A stretch of 64,000 nucleotides of DNA from Aspidapion aeneum (GCA_963576565.1 OY755038.1:66461908-66525907), one strand, 5' to 3'. Positions 33,054 through 43,462 are shown, counted from the stretch's first letter. Numbers and translations: made by a program. The notes: generated from the letters alone by a model not told the origin.

Positions 33054-33790
33054 TTTCAACCATTGTTTTGCATATTATACGATTGCCTTGCCAATCAAGT
33101 CTGTATTTATTTCCTTATAAATTCATTACTACTAAACCGATTTTAATGAAATAAAAAACATCCTAATGATTTTTTATTTCACTAAGATCGGTTCAGTAAT
33201 AATGAGTTTTTAAGGAAATGAATGCAGGCAGGATTAGCAATGCAATCGTATAATCTGTTAAACAATGACTGAAATAAAAATAGATTTTTTGAGAACTATC
33301 AAACCGATTTTACCAGATTGTACTACTTTGTGCGAGCCAAAAGTAGTGCTTTTCCATAGATTAAAAAAAAACTAAAACATTGTCAGAAAACAAGAATTAA
33401 CACGCCATCTTAAAGAATCAAGTATGATTCTGTCCGCCATCTTAAATTTTAGAATGGCTGTAAATTTTGATCATATAGTCTTTAAAAGGCAATCAATTTT
33501 GACCATTAATGAATTTATAAGGAAATAAATGCAGACATGATTGGCAATCGTATAATATTCAAAACAATGGTTGAAACAAAAATATATTTTTTTAGAACCA
33601 CCGAACCGATTTTGTTAATTCGTACCTTGTTGTGCGTGGCAAGAATGCAGTTTTTTTATAGATTTAAAAAAAATAATTAAAACGTGTTCGCAACACAAGA
33701 ATAAACGAGAATCTTTGAAGGGTACAATTTAATTTCATCCGCCATCTTGCATTTTGAGATGGCGGACAAAAAAATATATTTATTTAAATC
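33054..33790. repeat. Family I palindrome and ~320-bp tandem
   Basis: 33054-33160 and 33175-33278 are inverted copies (CATTGTTTTGCATATTATAC, TATTTATTTCCTTA, CTAAACCGATTTTAATGAAA). The right half continues as a unit of about 320 bp repeated at 33196-33515 and 33516-33790, with shared GAACCGATTTTG-like, TGTGCG.G.CAA.A.T.CAG and CCGCCATCTT segments. Non-coding. Confidence 0.65.
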
Positions 33791-34299
33791 TCTGATTAAT
33801 TCTCTGGCAAGTGCAGTTTGTCCCATTAAAATCGATGGTATAATTCAAATGTTATAATGAAAAAAAAATTCCGGTTTTTTTTGGCCCACCCAGTAGTTTA
33901 AAAAACAAGTTTAAGACCTAGAATGTTTGTTGCAATCGCTCCTATCGTCTGTTTCATAAGGGCGTAAAACGTTTTTAGCTCCTTTAAAATTTAGGAAATA
34001 GCCTTAACGCCTTTCTGTCTGTCTGTTTAAACCGTGGATATAAATTTTTTAGTAAATTTTTGTCTCCCAGCAAATATTAACATAACCATATAAAATATGC
34101 GACATTTCTCAAATTTTCATAAAAATCCAAAAAATGGTTATAAAACTATGACCTTTTAAAAATTTAAATTTTACTTTTTCTGTTAATTTGCAATTGCATC
34201 CGCTCTGGGTTTATTTTCACGGATCACCCAAATATTATAAAACAGAAAATTAAATCGACCTGGGTAGGTACGTATTTATTAATCAGTCTACATACCTAC
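33791..34299. other. Unexplained spacer
   Basis: AT-rich; a short (GTCT)n run near 34014. No gene supported. Confidence 0.3.
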
Positions 34300-34569
34300 T
34301 TCAAATATTACGCGTTTCGCTTGACCTTCGACCGGCCGCATTCGCGTTGACGACAGCCGACGTTAACACCCGATTCAATTTTTGTTTTGCACGCGCGCCT
34401 ATGGTTTATCGTGGAAGACTCGATCGGCGCGGCTTACCTACTTCTTTATAAATTAAATTCGAAGAAGATATGTACGATATTCACGTTATAACAAGGGCTC
34501 GAGATTTTCTACATGCGTTGTCCTTCTTGTCCAGTTATTTCTTCGATGCTTTGGGATATTTGGTATAAG
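34300..34569 (+). other. CpG-dense patch and candidate 5' exon
   Basis: 34310-34435 holds around 20 CpG in an otherwise CpG-poor, AT-rich region. Downstream an ATG at 34513 opens 19 codons (MRCPSCPVISSMLWDIWYK) ending exactly at a consensus splice donor AAG|GTAAGT (intron from 34570). This would fit a promoter and first coding exon of a host gene read to the right. No acceptor exon was identified within the window, so this is tentative. Confidence 0.35.
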
Positions 34570-34779
34570 GTAAGTTTTATATTTGTGCTAGTTGATGTAT
34601 TTTATGAGAATTGGTATTAGTTACACTTTAAGAAAAATAAAGAGACATATTTACATTTAAATCAATAAAGGAACACAAGAAACTTGAAGTTTTCCTACTA
34701 TATTAAATGCTTCTTATTCAAATGGGCACTCCGGGTGACGTCATTTCCCGCGTTTCTGATGGCTCTGAGTGGTCAGAAA

Positions 34780-34844
34780 GTTACCAGGTCACCTATCCTC
34801 TACAAACCTTGCCCCTAGGCCAAGGTCTGTAGAGGCCTGGTAAC
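34780..34844. other. 65-bp stem-loop
   Basis: AGTTACCAGG and CTCTACAAACCTTG pair with CAAGGTCTGTAGAG and CCTGGTAACT around a CCCCTAGGC loop. The stem is near perfect except for an 8-base bulge on the left strand. It sits immediately upstream of family K copy 2. Confidence 0.6.
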
Positions 34845-35080
34845 TCTATGGTCGAACCGGTGTGAAAGGTGACAGCGCGTCATTTGGAGTGACAAGCTTT
34901 GATTAGAGCGCTATTTTACATGGGTTTTAAAGTATTTTTAATTTTCAATTTTGAAGTATTTTGTCGGACTATATTTATTTAAGAACTGTAAATACTTGTT
35001 CTAGTTTACTTATACTTTCTACTTGTAGTTATTTTAACGGACATGAAGTTAAAAGCTTACCAAGACATTGTGCATTTCGA
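34838..35080 (+). repeat. Family K dispersed repeat, copy 2
   Basis: Matches 26228-26500 over about 240 bp with the shared GGTGACAGCGCGTCATTTGG and GACTATATTTATTTAAGAAC segments. After ATGAAGTTAAAAGC the copies diverge. Confidence 0.65.
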
Positions 35081-35863
35081 AAAAAATCGCACAGAGGAAA
35101 AACTTACAATAATTTCACCGGTAGGTAGGTACACAAAATCAAGAAGTGGTCTGTACATTTGACGATACCAATAAACAAATAAAAATTTTACATTATACTT
35201 GATAAGATTAATCGAGATAGAATACAAGGAGATGACATCACGTCTCATCCCTGTACCCCCGTCGGCCATATTGTTTAGATCCTTCTGTCTATCTTCTGTC
35301 ATCGCGATCGATTTGTTTGATCGAGCGCATTGACTTCTATACCCTACGGGTAGACCCGGCATGGGCCAAAATTGCCATTATATCAAGCTTTTATCGCAAT
35401 TGACCAAATACAAGTAAGAATTTAATGAGCAAAATAGGGATGAAAATAGAATTTCGGTTTGGTGAGTCCGGAAACATGCAACATCGCAAAAATATTCTAT
35501 TTGCTTGTCTTGGATAAAAAAGGGCAGTGGCGGCGCAAAATAAAAATTTTGAATTCCACTAGAATTTTTTTATCAACAATTTTCTGTTTGAATAATAAAT
35601 AATTCATGAATACTTACTTGTGTGTGTTTACAAAATTCTCTTCAGTAAAAAAAAAGAGTAAAAAGAATTTCTAAGCATGCTAAGTGCAGTGGATGTATTA
35701 AAATTATTGTTTTCATCTTAGAACTTTACAAATGTTGTACCTTCCAGATAAAATATTTTCTTTCTTTGAACAAGGGTCTTCTTCAACTCTTCTTTTCTTG
35801 GGTGGACTACAAGTTATGCTCGAGTCAGATGAAATTTCGGAACTAAAAATTTCAATTCGGAAT
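35081..35863. other. Unexplained spacer
   Basis: No gene supported. AGTGGCGGCGCAA near 35525 resembles a hAT-type end but no partner was found. Confidence 0.3.
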
Positions 35864-36294
35864 GGGACAACCGGGCGCCGGGCCAACTCGGCGCCGCCAA
35901 CAGGGCGCCACGCCGAGCCTAATGGGCGCCGGGCCAACTCAGCGCCGGACTATTTTTTTTCGATAAAATGTGCAGATAAAAACAAAATAAATATGTTATT
36001 TATACAAAACTTTCAACATCTATTAAGTCGAGTGTTGAAATTTGGTAGGTGTAGTGTTCTGCGACTTGAAACACCGCCAAGTTCCATATTCGATACATAT
36101 CGATGCATAAATAAGAAAGTCCGCCATTTTGGATGCGCCATTTTAATTTTTTTAAGTTTGTTTTTCATCTGCACATTTTATCAAGAAAAAATATTTTAGT
36201 CCGGCGCCCAGTTGGCTCGGCGTCAAGTTGGCCCGGCGCCCAGTTGGCCTGCCGCCCAGTTGGTGGCGCCGAGATGGCGGCGCCCAGTTGTCCT
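35864..36294. mobile_element. 431-bp MITE with GC-rich repetitive TIRs
   Basis: Each end (about 110 bp) is made of several copies of GGGCGCCGGGCCAACT or close variants. The left end starts GGGACAACCGGGCGCC, and the right end in reverse starts AGGACAACTGGGCGCC. Inside the TIRs are matching ATTTTTTTTCGATAAAATGT and ATGTGCAGAT segments, so the inverted ends extend to about 130 bp. The middle is AT-rich. The open frames crossing it are produced by the repeat. No clear target duplication. Confidence 0.8.
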
Positions 36295-36779
36295 AGACTG
36301 CAACACATTTCAGGGGTCTGGTACGTTTTACCACCTTTCTTAAAACTACGAAGTTTTTTGAAAAATGATAATTTTAGACCATTTTATAGTGATTTCTAAA
36401 AAAAAAATTGCGGACTATCGTTGATTTTGTTAAAAAAATTGAAATTGAAACATTCTTAAAACCCCATTAAAACCCATACAAATTGCTACAAAAGAAGCAT
36501 TTTCTCATTTCAAACTGAAACAAAACGGTCCCTGACGTCTATCAGCTGTCAACAAAAACTTGAAATAACTAAGGTCACTGATCGAAATCGGGTCAGTTTT
36601 TTTGGTCCTTTTATGAAAATGCACAATTTTTAAAAAAGCATGAAATTCAAAACAAAATCAAGAAAACTATGATTTCTACATTTTTACAAATAAAAATTAG
36701 TTTAATTGAACATTATATCAATTTTTATTCCTTAAAACACTAAAAATTAATAATTATTTACTTTTTTAAAATTTATCGA
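36295..36779. other. Unexplained spacer
   Basis: AT-rich, no supported gene. Confidence 0.3.
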
Positions 36780-37110
36780 AGGTCTAACTGAACAAAAGCA
36801 AACTGAACCCATCCGTATCGAAATGAACCAAATCAAACCGAATCTAACGGTTCGGTTTGGTTCGGTTCGATTTGCTTAAACTGAACCGAACCTAACCGAA
36901 TATAGCTAAACCTAACCTAAACAATCCTAGTGGAACCTAACCGAACATACTCAAACTGAACCAACCTAACCCAACCCAACCTAACCCAACCTAACCCAAC
37001 CTAACCCAACCTAACCCAACCCAACCTAACCCAACATAACCCAACCTAACCCAACCTAACCCAACCCAGCCCAACCTAACCCAACCTAACCAAACCTAAC
37101 CTACCTATTG
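36780..37110. repeat. Degenerate pentamer array: CCGAA grading into CCTAA/CCCAA
   Basis: 36820-36960 is a mixture of AACCG, AACCT and AACCA pentamers, including the inverted run ACGGTTCGGTTTGGTTCGGT. From about 36960 to 37105 it becomes a regular alternation of CCTAA and CCCAA (TTAGG and TTGGG on the other strand), roughly 28 pentamers. TTAGG is the ancestral insect telomere repeat; this block is interstitial within the window. Confidence 0.9.
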
Positions 37111-38501
37111 TTAATAAATATAGTAAAAGTTGTTAGGTTTATGTCCAGGGGGTAACCATTGTCCATAATCGTCGGAAATCGAGTTAGGATTAGTGTATGC
37201 GACCATAAACATTGAGTGGCGAGTGAGTGTTTGGTCTTCAATTTTTTTAGGGAAATCTTTCAAAATCTTTTTTTGCGCACTCTGGGCACCCTAATAAACC
37301 GTAATCTAGTCACCCTAATCCATCGCAATCAAAGAAAATGGGTAATCGAAGTGTCACAAATTTTTTGTTGGTTTCTATTCTTCTTTTATATTATGTAGGA
37401 CAAAATTATTAATTAATCTAAGTGACCTTATTAAGTAAGACAGCATGAAGTCAAATGACATTAGAAGGACATAAACATATGATACCGGCCTGTAGACCGG
37501 TCGCGGTGGTCATATAATAATAAATATATACTTTCGCGATGAAAGACCAAAATTTAACTTAAAATTACTGTAAAGTCCGCAAAAAACATTAAATTTATCG
37601 AAATTTATAAAAACATAGATCAGTGTGTGTAACAATTCATCAAGATGTATGAAACTCGACCGTGACATGTCAAAAGTTTGGTTCGAAAAAACAAAAACAA
37701 CTGGATAAAAATCGGTATGTAAGCATTTAAAAAGAAATCATTTTTAAGAAAATCAAATACTTTTTGTTAATTTTCATGCAATGCAAAAAAAAGTGCGGGG
37801 AAGTGACACTTTCTGAATCAAAATGTGTGAGGGTAAAATCGCACGGTCGCAGAAAAAACTATCTATCGTGACGCTACTGAACTTTCTCGTGTTTTAGGAA
37901 AAACTATCCGTCAAGACGACTTACCCATGAAATGTTGTTTTTTTATGGATTTTTTTTCTTCTTTTGCACAAAAAACAATTTTGGACCATGTTTAAACTCA
38001 AATAGTTACTTCTAAACTTGTTTTTAAACGTTTTAAGATTTCTTTTTGTAATATTCCCGCACAAAATTCAAAAAAAATCATTTCCGTACTTAGACAACAT
38101 TGTCTATCAGTTTTCCCTGTATACACGGACTAACAGGTAGAATCACTCAAAATACGGCAGGTGGATTAAAGGTAGCTAGCTGCTTTTCTGTCGGACTTAT
38201 GCCGTCAGTGTGAAAGAGATAAAAGTACCCTTATATTATCTAGGGTATTATTAGCATGCAAAATCACCCTATCTTTGTCCGTTTCACATGTTCAATAATG
38301 TCTATCTCTGTTTTTATTGTTAAAGAAATACCCGACCATAGGAACCAAATTGGATAGGGTCAATAAAAAATGCCTGGTCTTTCCGTCTCTAACGCCCTTT
38401 TAGGGCGTTATACAACCCAATGATCGAGCGTCATTTTCGTGTAATTGTATTTTTTTTTAAAGATTCGGGCGGTATTTTTGTTAGTTTGTTTTAGAACGAA
38501 C
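37111..38501. other. Region upstream of the P-like gene
   Basis: No gene supported. A small inverted pair TACCGGCCTGTAGACCGGT lies at 37480-37500 and AACGCCCTTTTAGGGCGTT at 38391-38409. The 5' TIR and promoter of the P-like transposon are expected within 38100-38500 but I could not define them. Confidence 0.35.
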
Positions 38502-38581
38502 ATGGTGTCTTGTGCTCTACGCAGTTGTGGAAGTAGAAGCAGTGTGGATGACAAAAAATCAAAAGGAATAACGTTTCATAG
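38502..38581 (+). CDS. P-like gene exon 1: start of THAP finger
   Basis: Encodes MVSCALRSCGSRSSVDDKKS followed by KGITFHR, the N-terminal CxxxxC half of a THAP domain ending in the usual FHRFP junction. The donor is AG|GTGAGT. The ATG at 38502 is the natural start because THAP domains almost always begin the protein. Confidence 0.85.
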
Positions 38582-38707
38582 GTGAGTACAAACAAGAAAC
38601 AGAACCGTACTAAATGTTTTTTATAGCACAGAAATGTTGAAAAATAATTCGTAAACTCTAGGTTACCTAAAGCTTTCAGCCTCTACACATTCTTCACTAC
38701 TCTACAG

Positions 38708-38902
38708 CCATACTTCTTTCTTTGGCGATGGCGCCCCCTTTTTGAATTAAAGAATTGATGAATAAATCCTTCCCCCAAATATAGAAACACAACTGTATTT
38801 TTACTACAATAAAACATTTTATTTTAAAAAATAAATTACATCAGCACTTCCGCGACCGCCCCCCCCCAAATTTGGGCGGCGCCCCTAATTTAGGAACCAC
38901 TG
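38708..38902. mobile_element. hAT-like MITE in intron 1
   Basis: The right end in reverse reads CAGTGGTTCCTAAATTAGGG then GCGCCGCCC, a common hAT MITE terminus; the left end (CCATACTTCTTTCTTTGGCG) is diverged. Flanks CTCTACAG (38700-38707) and CTCTAAAG (38903-38910) match at 7 of 8 positions, consistent with an 8-bp duplication. Confidence 0.6.
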
Positions 38903-38924
38903 CTCTAAAGGTACACAGCCAGGA

Positions 38925-39176
38925 TTCCCGGGGGGGGGGGAGGTACCAAAGGGGCAGCAAACATCAAAATATTTTTTATTAGCGGTTTTTGATAAATCTA
39001 AAGTGTAAAATTTAGTATCTAAAAGAGACTTTTGGCGCCGCGAGCGAAATTTTTTTAAAAATTAAGTAGAATTTGCGATAAATTTTAAATAACTGATGCT
39101 GCTATAACAAAAAAATATATTATATGTCTGGTAGGGGGAGGGGCCTCTGCCCCCCCTGAATCCGCTACTGTACCTA
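38925..39176. mobile_element. Second hAT-like MITE in intron 1
   Basis: Left CAGCCAGGATTCCCGGGG and right CCCCTGAATCCGCTACTG form an imperfect inverted pair with poly-G and poly-C runs inside each end. A clear 8-bp duplication is not visible. Confidence 0.5.
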
Positions 39177-39382
39177 GCCAAGAAACACAAGGCTGGCGGG
39201 TCAGAATCGGCCCCTAGTCGCGTGCCTGGGCGCTCAAAAACGCGGTGGCGTCTCAGAAAAAACGATTATTTTCAACCTTATAATTTATACAAAAACATAA
39301 AACTTTTATATTTAGATACCAAAGTTCGATATCTCTACAAAAAAGAATAGAGAAATTAATGCTGTTTATTTGTCTTTTTCAG

Positions 39383-39557
39383 ATTTCCTAAAGATGGATC
39401 AAGTCGGGAAGCATGGGTGAAGTTTGTAGGCAGGGGAAGCTGGCAGCCGACAAAGTATAGTGTCCTTTGTTGCAAGCATTTCTCCGAAGAACATTTTGAT
39501 AGAACATCACAGTGTTATGTGCGTTTAAGAGATGGCGCCGTACCTTCCTTAAACAAG
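39383..39557 (+). CDS. P-like gene exon 2: end of THAP finger
   Basis: Acceptor TTTTTCAG. Encodes FPKDGSSREAWVKFVGR, then CCKHFSEEHFDRTS with the second zinc pair (C, H), then RLRDGAVPSLNK, where AVPSL is the AVPTIF-like box closing THAP domains. The donor AAG|GTCAGG is weak but puts exon 3 in the right phase; without splicing the frame stops at 39573-39575. Confidence 0.8.
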
Positions 39558-39589
39558 GTCAGGATAGTATTGTAAAATAGTGTATTACA

Positions 39590-40010
39590 TAACAAGAGAA
39601 GAAAGTGACAAATTTTACACGAAAGTAAACGTTGCAAACGAGGCGCTAGCCGAGTGAAACAACACGCGAGTGTAAGAAAGTTACTCTCTATCGAGTTGTG
39701 TACGCTATTTTTCCTACGAACACTGTTGAACTATACTAATTTTTTCTAAAAATTGGTCTTTAATTTTGCACAAATCAAATTAAACTACTTTTCCGCACAT
39801 GTGTGGAAAAGCACTAACCCATCTGCAGAAAAGTATTGTTAAAGTTAACGTCATCGTACAATTTTCCAAACATGTGCGGAAAAGTACTTCTTCACACATG
39901 TGCGGAAAAATTTCTGAACTTGTTGAAATTTTCATCATTTTCATGTGGTCGTCGGAAAATATAATTTTATTGCTCGTTACCTGGCGTTGTTTGATAGAGG
40001 ATGTGGAATT
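39590..40010. repeat. Intron 2 repeat with three ACATGTGCGGAAAA sites
   Basis: The motif ACATGTGCGGAAAAG appears at about 39793-39810 (as TTTTCCGCACATGTGTGGAA, a palindrome), 39870-39886 and 39894-39911. It follows a GC-richer stretch with GCAAACGAGGCGCTAGCCGA. Probably a dispersed element lodged in the intron. Confidence 0.5.
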
Positions 40011-40091
40011 TTTTCCTTAAGATAAAAGTAATAATTGAGTGTCAAAATTATTTATTTATTTTTATTTTCAAGTCATGCCATTATGTTAAAT

Positions 40092-40390
40092 AAATGTATC
40101 CATGACGGATCTGATACCTTCTTAGCTAGCCTATTAGCGCACTTTATGGACTCCATGATATATCAGCTTTAAAAACAATTTTGTACATATCTTAGAAGCG
40201 AAAGTTCCTACGAAGTTTTTTGTTATAATACAAATTATTGAGAAAAATGTGGTCTACTATATTCCGAAACCCGAAAACAATTGGGATATTACAAAATACA
40301 CCCAAATACTACATTCTCGGCGTTATTTAAAAAAAAGTCGTGGAAAATAAATCCTTCTATAGCCATTGCTGCGCCGGCTAGGAAGGTAAT
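40092..40390 (-). mobile_element. Family A, short copy in intron 2
   Basis: Reverse orientation: starts with the complement of GATCTGTCATGGATCC and ends CCATTGCTGCGCCGGCTAGG then AAGGTAA. About 300 bp, so internally deleted relative to the 480-bp copies. Confidence 0.75.
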
Positions 40391-41024
40391 AAACATAAAT
40401 GATTATCCAAAAATTTTTATTTTTTTAAACTAAATTTAATACCCAGCTCATAAAAATTAGTTGTTTTAAAATCTTACATATATATTACCTATTGCAAAAG
40501 TTATTTAACCACATTGTATCTTGTTAACCTATAATTTTACGGAAAGAAAGCAATTAAACATTTTTTGATCACAATGAATTACAAAATTATTTTTAGTTTT
40601 CTTCACCCTTCAAACTTGACAAATGATATAACTTGTAAACAAAATTTATATGAACTTTTTGTCTACTATTATTGACCTTTCCCAGTAAGAATCCCTTAAA
40701 GTTTGGTATGGTAGAATAAGTATACAAAAATTTAGCCCGGAAGAAAATATAATATTTGTTGTAAATCATGAAGTTCAATTAATCTATCATCTTTATTAAT
40801 AAATGAGTAATTCTCTCCTAACGTATTCTTACTAATTTTATCACGTGTGAAGGATCTAAAAATAGTACTATTTCTTTATCACAAATGGATGGTTAAAACT
40901 TAAAATTTACTGGGTGGGTGTTTCGAAAAAATATTTTTGACCATTATTATTCTGAATAATATATAGGAAATATATCAAACATGTTTTGAATAAAAAATTA
41001 ATATTTGGTTTCTTTTTGTTATAG

Positions 41025-42329
41025 GAAGAATCCCCAATACCTTTTAAAGTAAGGATCCTGTCCAAAGTTATAGTAAGTGCAGGGATTACTGAACAATTAC
41101 CTACCACATCCGCACATGTTAATCCCATTACTCAAGAGGATCGTAGTGATCATTGTATATCTATATCACCAGTATATACACCATCATCATTTACAAGTCC
41201 TTCTTTGGCAAACATTAGTCCCTGTGAGATGTCACCAAAAAAGAAATAGTTGCTAGAAAAACTTCACCTTACCGAAATGATCAGTGCTAATAGGAAACGA
41301 AAAATAAAACTATTGAAAAGAAAAGTAATGCGTCGAAATAATAAAATTTCCAATATGAAAACTATTCTTACCGAATTAAGAAAAAAAAACTTTCTGGAGG
41401 ATGAAGACCTAGACACGATTTCAAGACTTGGAGGGCCACAAGAATTATACCTCCGGCAATATAAAAAAACTGCAAAAAAATCCTTGCCAAAAAGATATTC
41501 AGAGGATCTTAAAGTTTTTGCTCTGACTTTGCATTATTATTCCCCAGCTGCTTATAAGTATGTTCGCAGGACATTTAATACATGTTTGCCCCATACAAGG
41601 ACCCTTAGTAGGTGGTACCAGTCAATCAACGAAATGCCTGGGTTTACGAGAGAGGCGTTTAAAGCACTAAGATTAAAAGTAACGTCTTCTACCAGCAAAG
41701 TGATATGTTCACTAATAATGGACGAAATGGCAATTCGCCAACATGAAGAATGGGTACCAAGCCAAAAAAAATCATATGGGTATGTTGATATGGGCACTGG
41801 GTCTCAAGAAATCACTATTGCCAAAGAGGCATTGGTATTTCTCTTAAACTGTGTGAATGGAAACTGGAAAATTCCGATTGGATATTTCTTTATTGCTGGG
41901 ATAAATGCTGAGCAGAAAAAAGGATTGGTTTTAGAATGCCTAAGAAAATGCTATGAAGCTGGGGTACAAGTTGTTAGTTTAACTTTTGATGAAGCTCCCA
42001 CAAATATTACCATGGCAAAGCGACTAGGCTGTCAATTAAATCCTCCTGCTTTAAAAACCAGTTTTAAACATCCTTCATGTGATGAAGAAATAGTGATATT
42101 TTTAGATCCCTCACATATGATAAAATTGGTAAGGAATACGTTAGGAGAGAAGTACTCATTTGTTAATAAAGACAATAAATTAATTGAGTGGAGGTATTAT
42201 CAGCAACTCCATAATTTGCAACAAAAAAAGTCTTTTCATCTGGCAAATAAATTAAGAAGCCAACATATGGACTTTAAAAAACAAAAGATGAAAGTTCGGT
42301 TTTCAGTGAAAGTGTTGCCATGGCTTTAG
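41025..42329 (+). pseudogene. P-like gene exon 3, first part (linker, coiled coil, core)
   Basis: Acceptor TTTTGTTATAG. The first 74 codons are a Ser/Thr/Pro-rich linker ending SPKKK and then TAG (41247-41249). The frame resumes at once with a Leu/Lys-rich helix (LLEKLHLTEM, KIKLLKRKVMRRNNK), then the transposase core: LHYYSPAAYKYVRRTFNTCL, MDEMAIRQHEEW (candidate first Asp about 158 codons past the stop), TFDEAPTNI (candidate second Asp, about codon 247), and FLDPSHMIKLVRN. It ends after KQKMKVRF where the frame is lost. Confidence 0.9.
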
Positions 42330-43462
42330 AGTTTTGCAAAGAAAATTTAGGCCTAGAAGATTTTTCCGATGTTGATGCTACGGCAGAATTCACTAGAATA
42401 ATGAAGAATTTGTTTGATGTTTTAAATTCCAGGAACTTATTGCAATACAGTTTTAAGAAACCCTTATCAGAAACAAACTTTTCTGTCATATATAACTTTT
42501 TGGATTTAGCTGACACATATATAAATAGTTTAAAAACCCATGTTGATGGTACTTTATTATTAAAAAGCAATAGGCATACTGGCTTCTTAGGATTAAAAGT
42601 GTGTATTTCTAGTACGAAAGTATTATTTGAAAATTTAGTTTGTAAGAAAGGAGATCTAAAATTTTTACCAATGTACAAAATTTCCCAGGATAACTTAGAA
42701 TTATTTTTTGGTTCAATTAGATCCCATGGAGGCCACAACAATAACCCAACTGCTCGCCAATTTCAATCGGCATATAAAAAAATGCTTGTGCATGTAGAGG
42801 TTGGTGAGAGTTTTAGAGGAAATTGCATACCATTAGAAAAATTAAGTATATTAAAAATTAATAGTGAACATAATATTAATATCACTTCAAAAGAACATTC
42901 AGTATATGGAGCAAACATTGAAAATCAATCAGAAATAATTGAAACTGATCTTAATAATTTGCCCGATCCAATGTCACCATATGCACAATATATTTTTACC
43001 TATATTGCAGGATATATTGTGCATTATTTACAAAACAAAATTGTGTGTGAAGAGTGTTTAACATCTTTAAGAAGTGACAAAAGGGACTCCTTTTTGTTTT
43101 CTTTCATCAACATAAAAAATAAAAAAGGCCTGCATTATCCATCCGAGGATGTTTTAAATATATGTTTAAGGTGTGAAAAATTTTTAAAACGCGAAATCGC
43201 TATTTCGGGTCTAGGGAGCATCTCCTTTAACTCTCTGTTCAATGCTATTTTAAAAGACTTTGTATTATCAGATGTTTTTTGTAACTTAGTTTCACACACT
43301 TTTGATCAATCTGCAATTGACAGTCACAGAGTTTTGTTAATTAAATGTATTATTGAAAGGTACCTAAATATTAGAATAATTTATTTAAGTAAAAGTAATC
43401 CCAAAAAACAAACTAGTATAAGCCATTTCAGTAACAAGATTGTACTTTTTAAAGGACAATAA
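42320..43462 (+). pseudogene. P-like gene exon 3, second part (after frameshift)
   Basis: Continues the same domain in another frame: ALEFCKENLGLEDFSDVDAT, then LELFFGSIRSHGGHNNNPTA (candidate catalytic Glu), QFQSAYKKMLVHVEV, and a C-terminal region with YIAGYIVHYL, CEECLTSL and CLRCEKFLKR. This is the usual end of P-type transposases. It stops at TAA 43460-43462. Confidence 0.9.

Larger units (their letters stand above)
38502..43462 (+). pseudogene. P-element/THAP9-like transposase gene, inactivated
   Basis: Three exons can be modelled: 38502-38581, 39383-39557 and 41025-43462, with GT-AG introns of 801 and 1467 bp and matching phases. The product would start with a C2CH THAP zinc finger, then a basic linker and coiled coil, then the P-element transposase core of the THAP9 type (SPAAYKYVRRTF, LIMDEMAI, DPSHMIKLVRN, GGHNNNPTARQFQSAYKK). 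P transposases cut and paste DNA with a GTP-dependent RNase H-like fold. Two lesions disable it: an in-frame TAG at 41247-41249 and a one-base frameshift near 42300. AATAAA overlaps the stop codon (43458-43463). TIRs and the 8-bp duplication were not found. Confidence 0.9.

Noticed and set aside
35732..36399. Open frames of 155 and 88 codons
   Set aside because: They run across the GC-rich TIRs of the MITE at 35864-36294; open length comes from the subrepeats.
42274..42741. 155-codon minus-strand frame
   Set aside because: Antisense shadow of the P-like transposase coding region.
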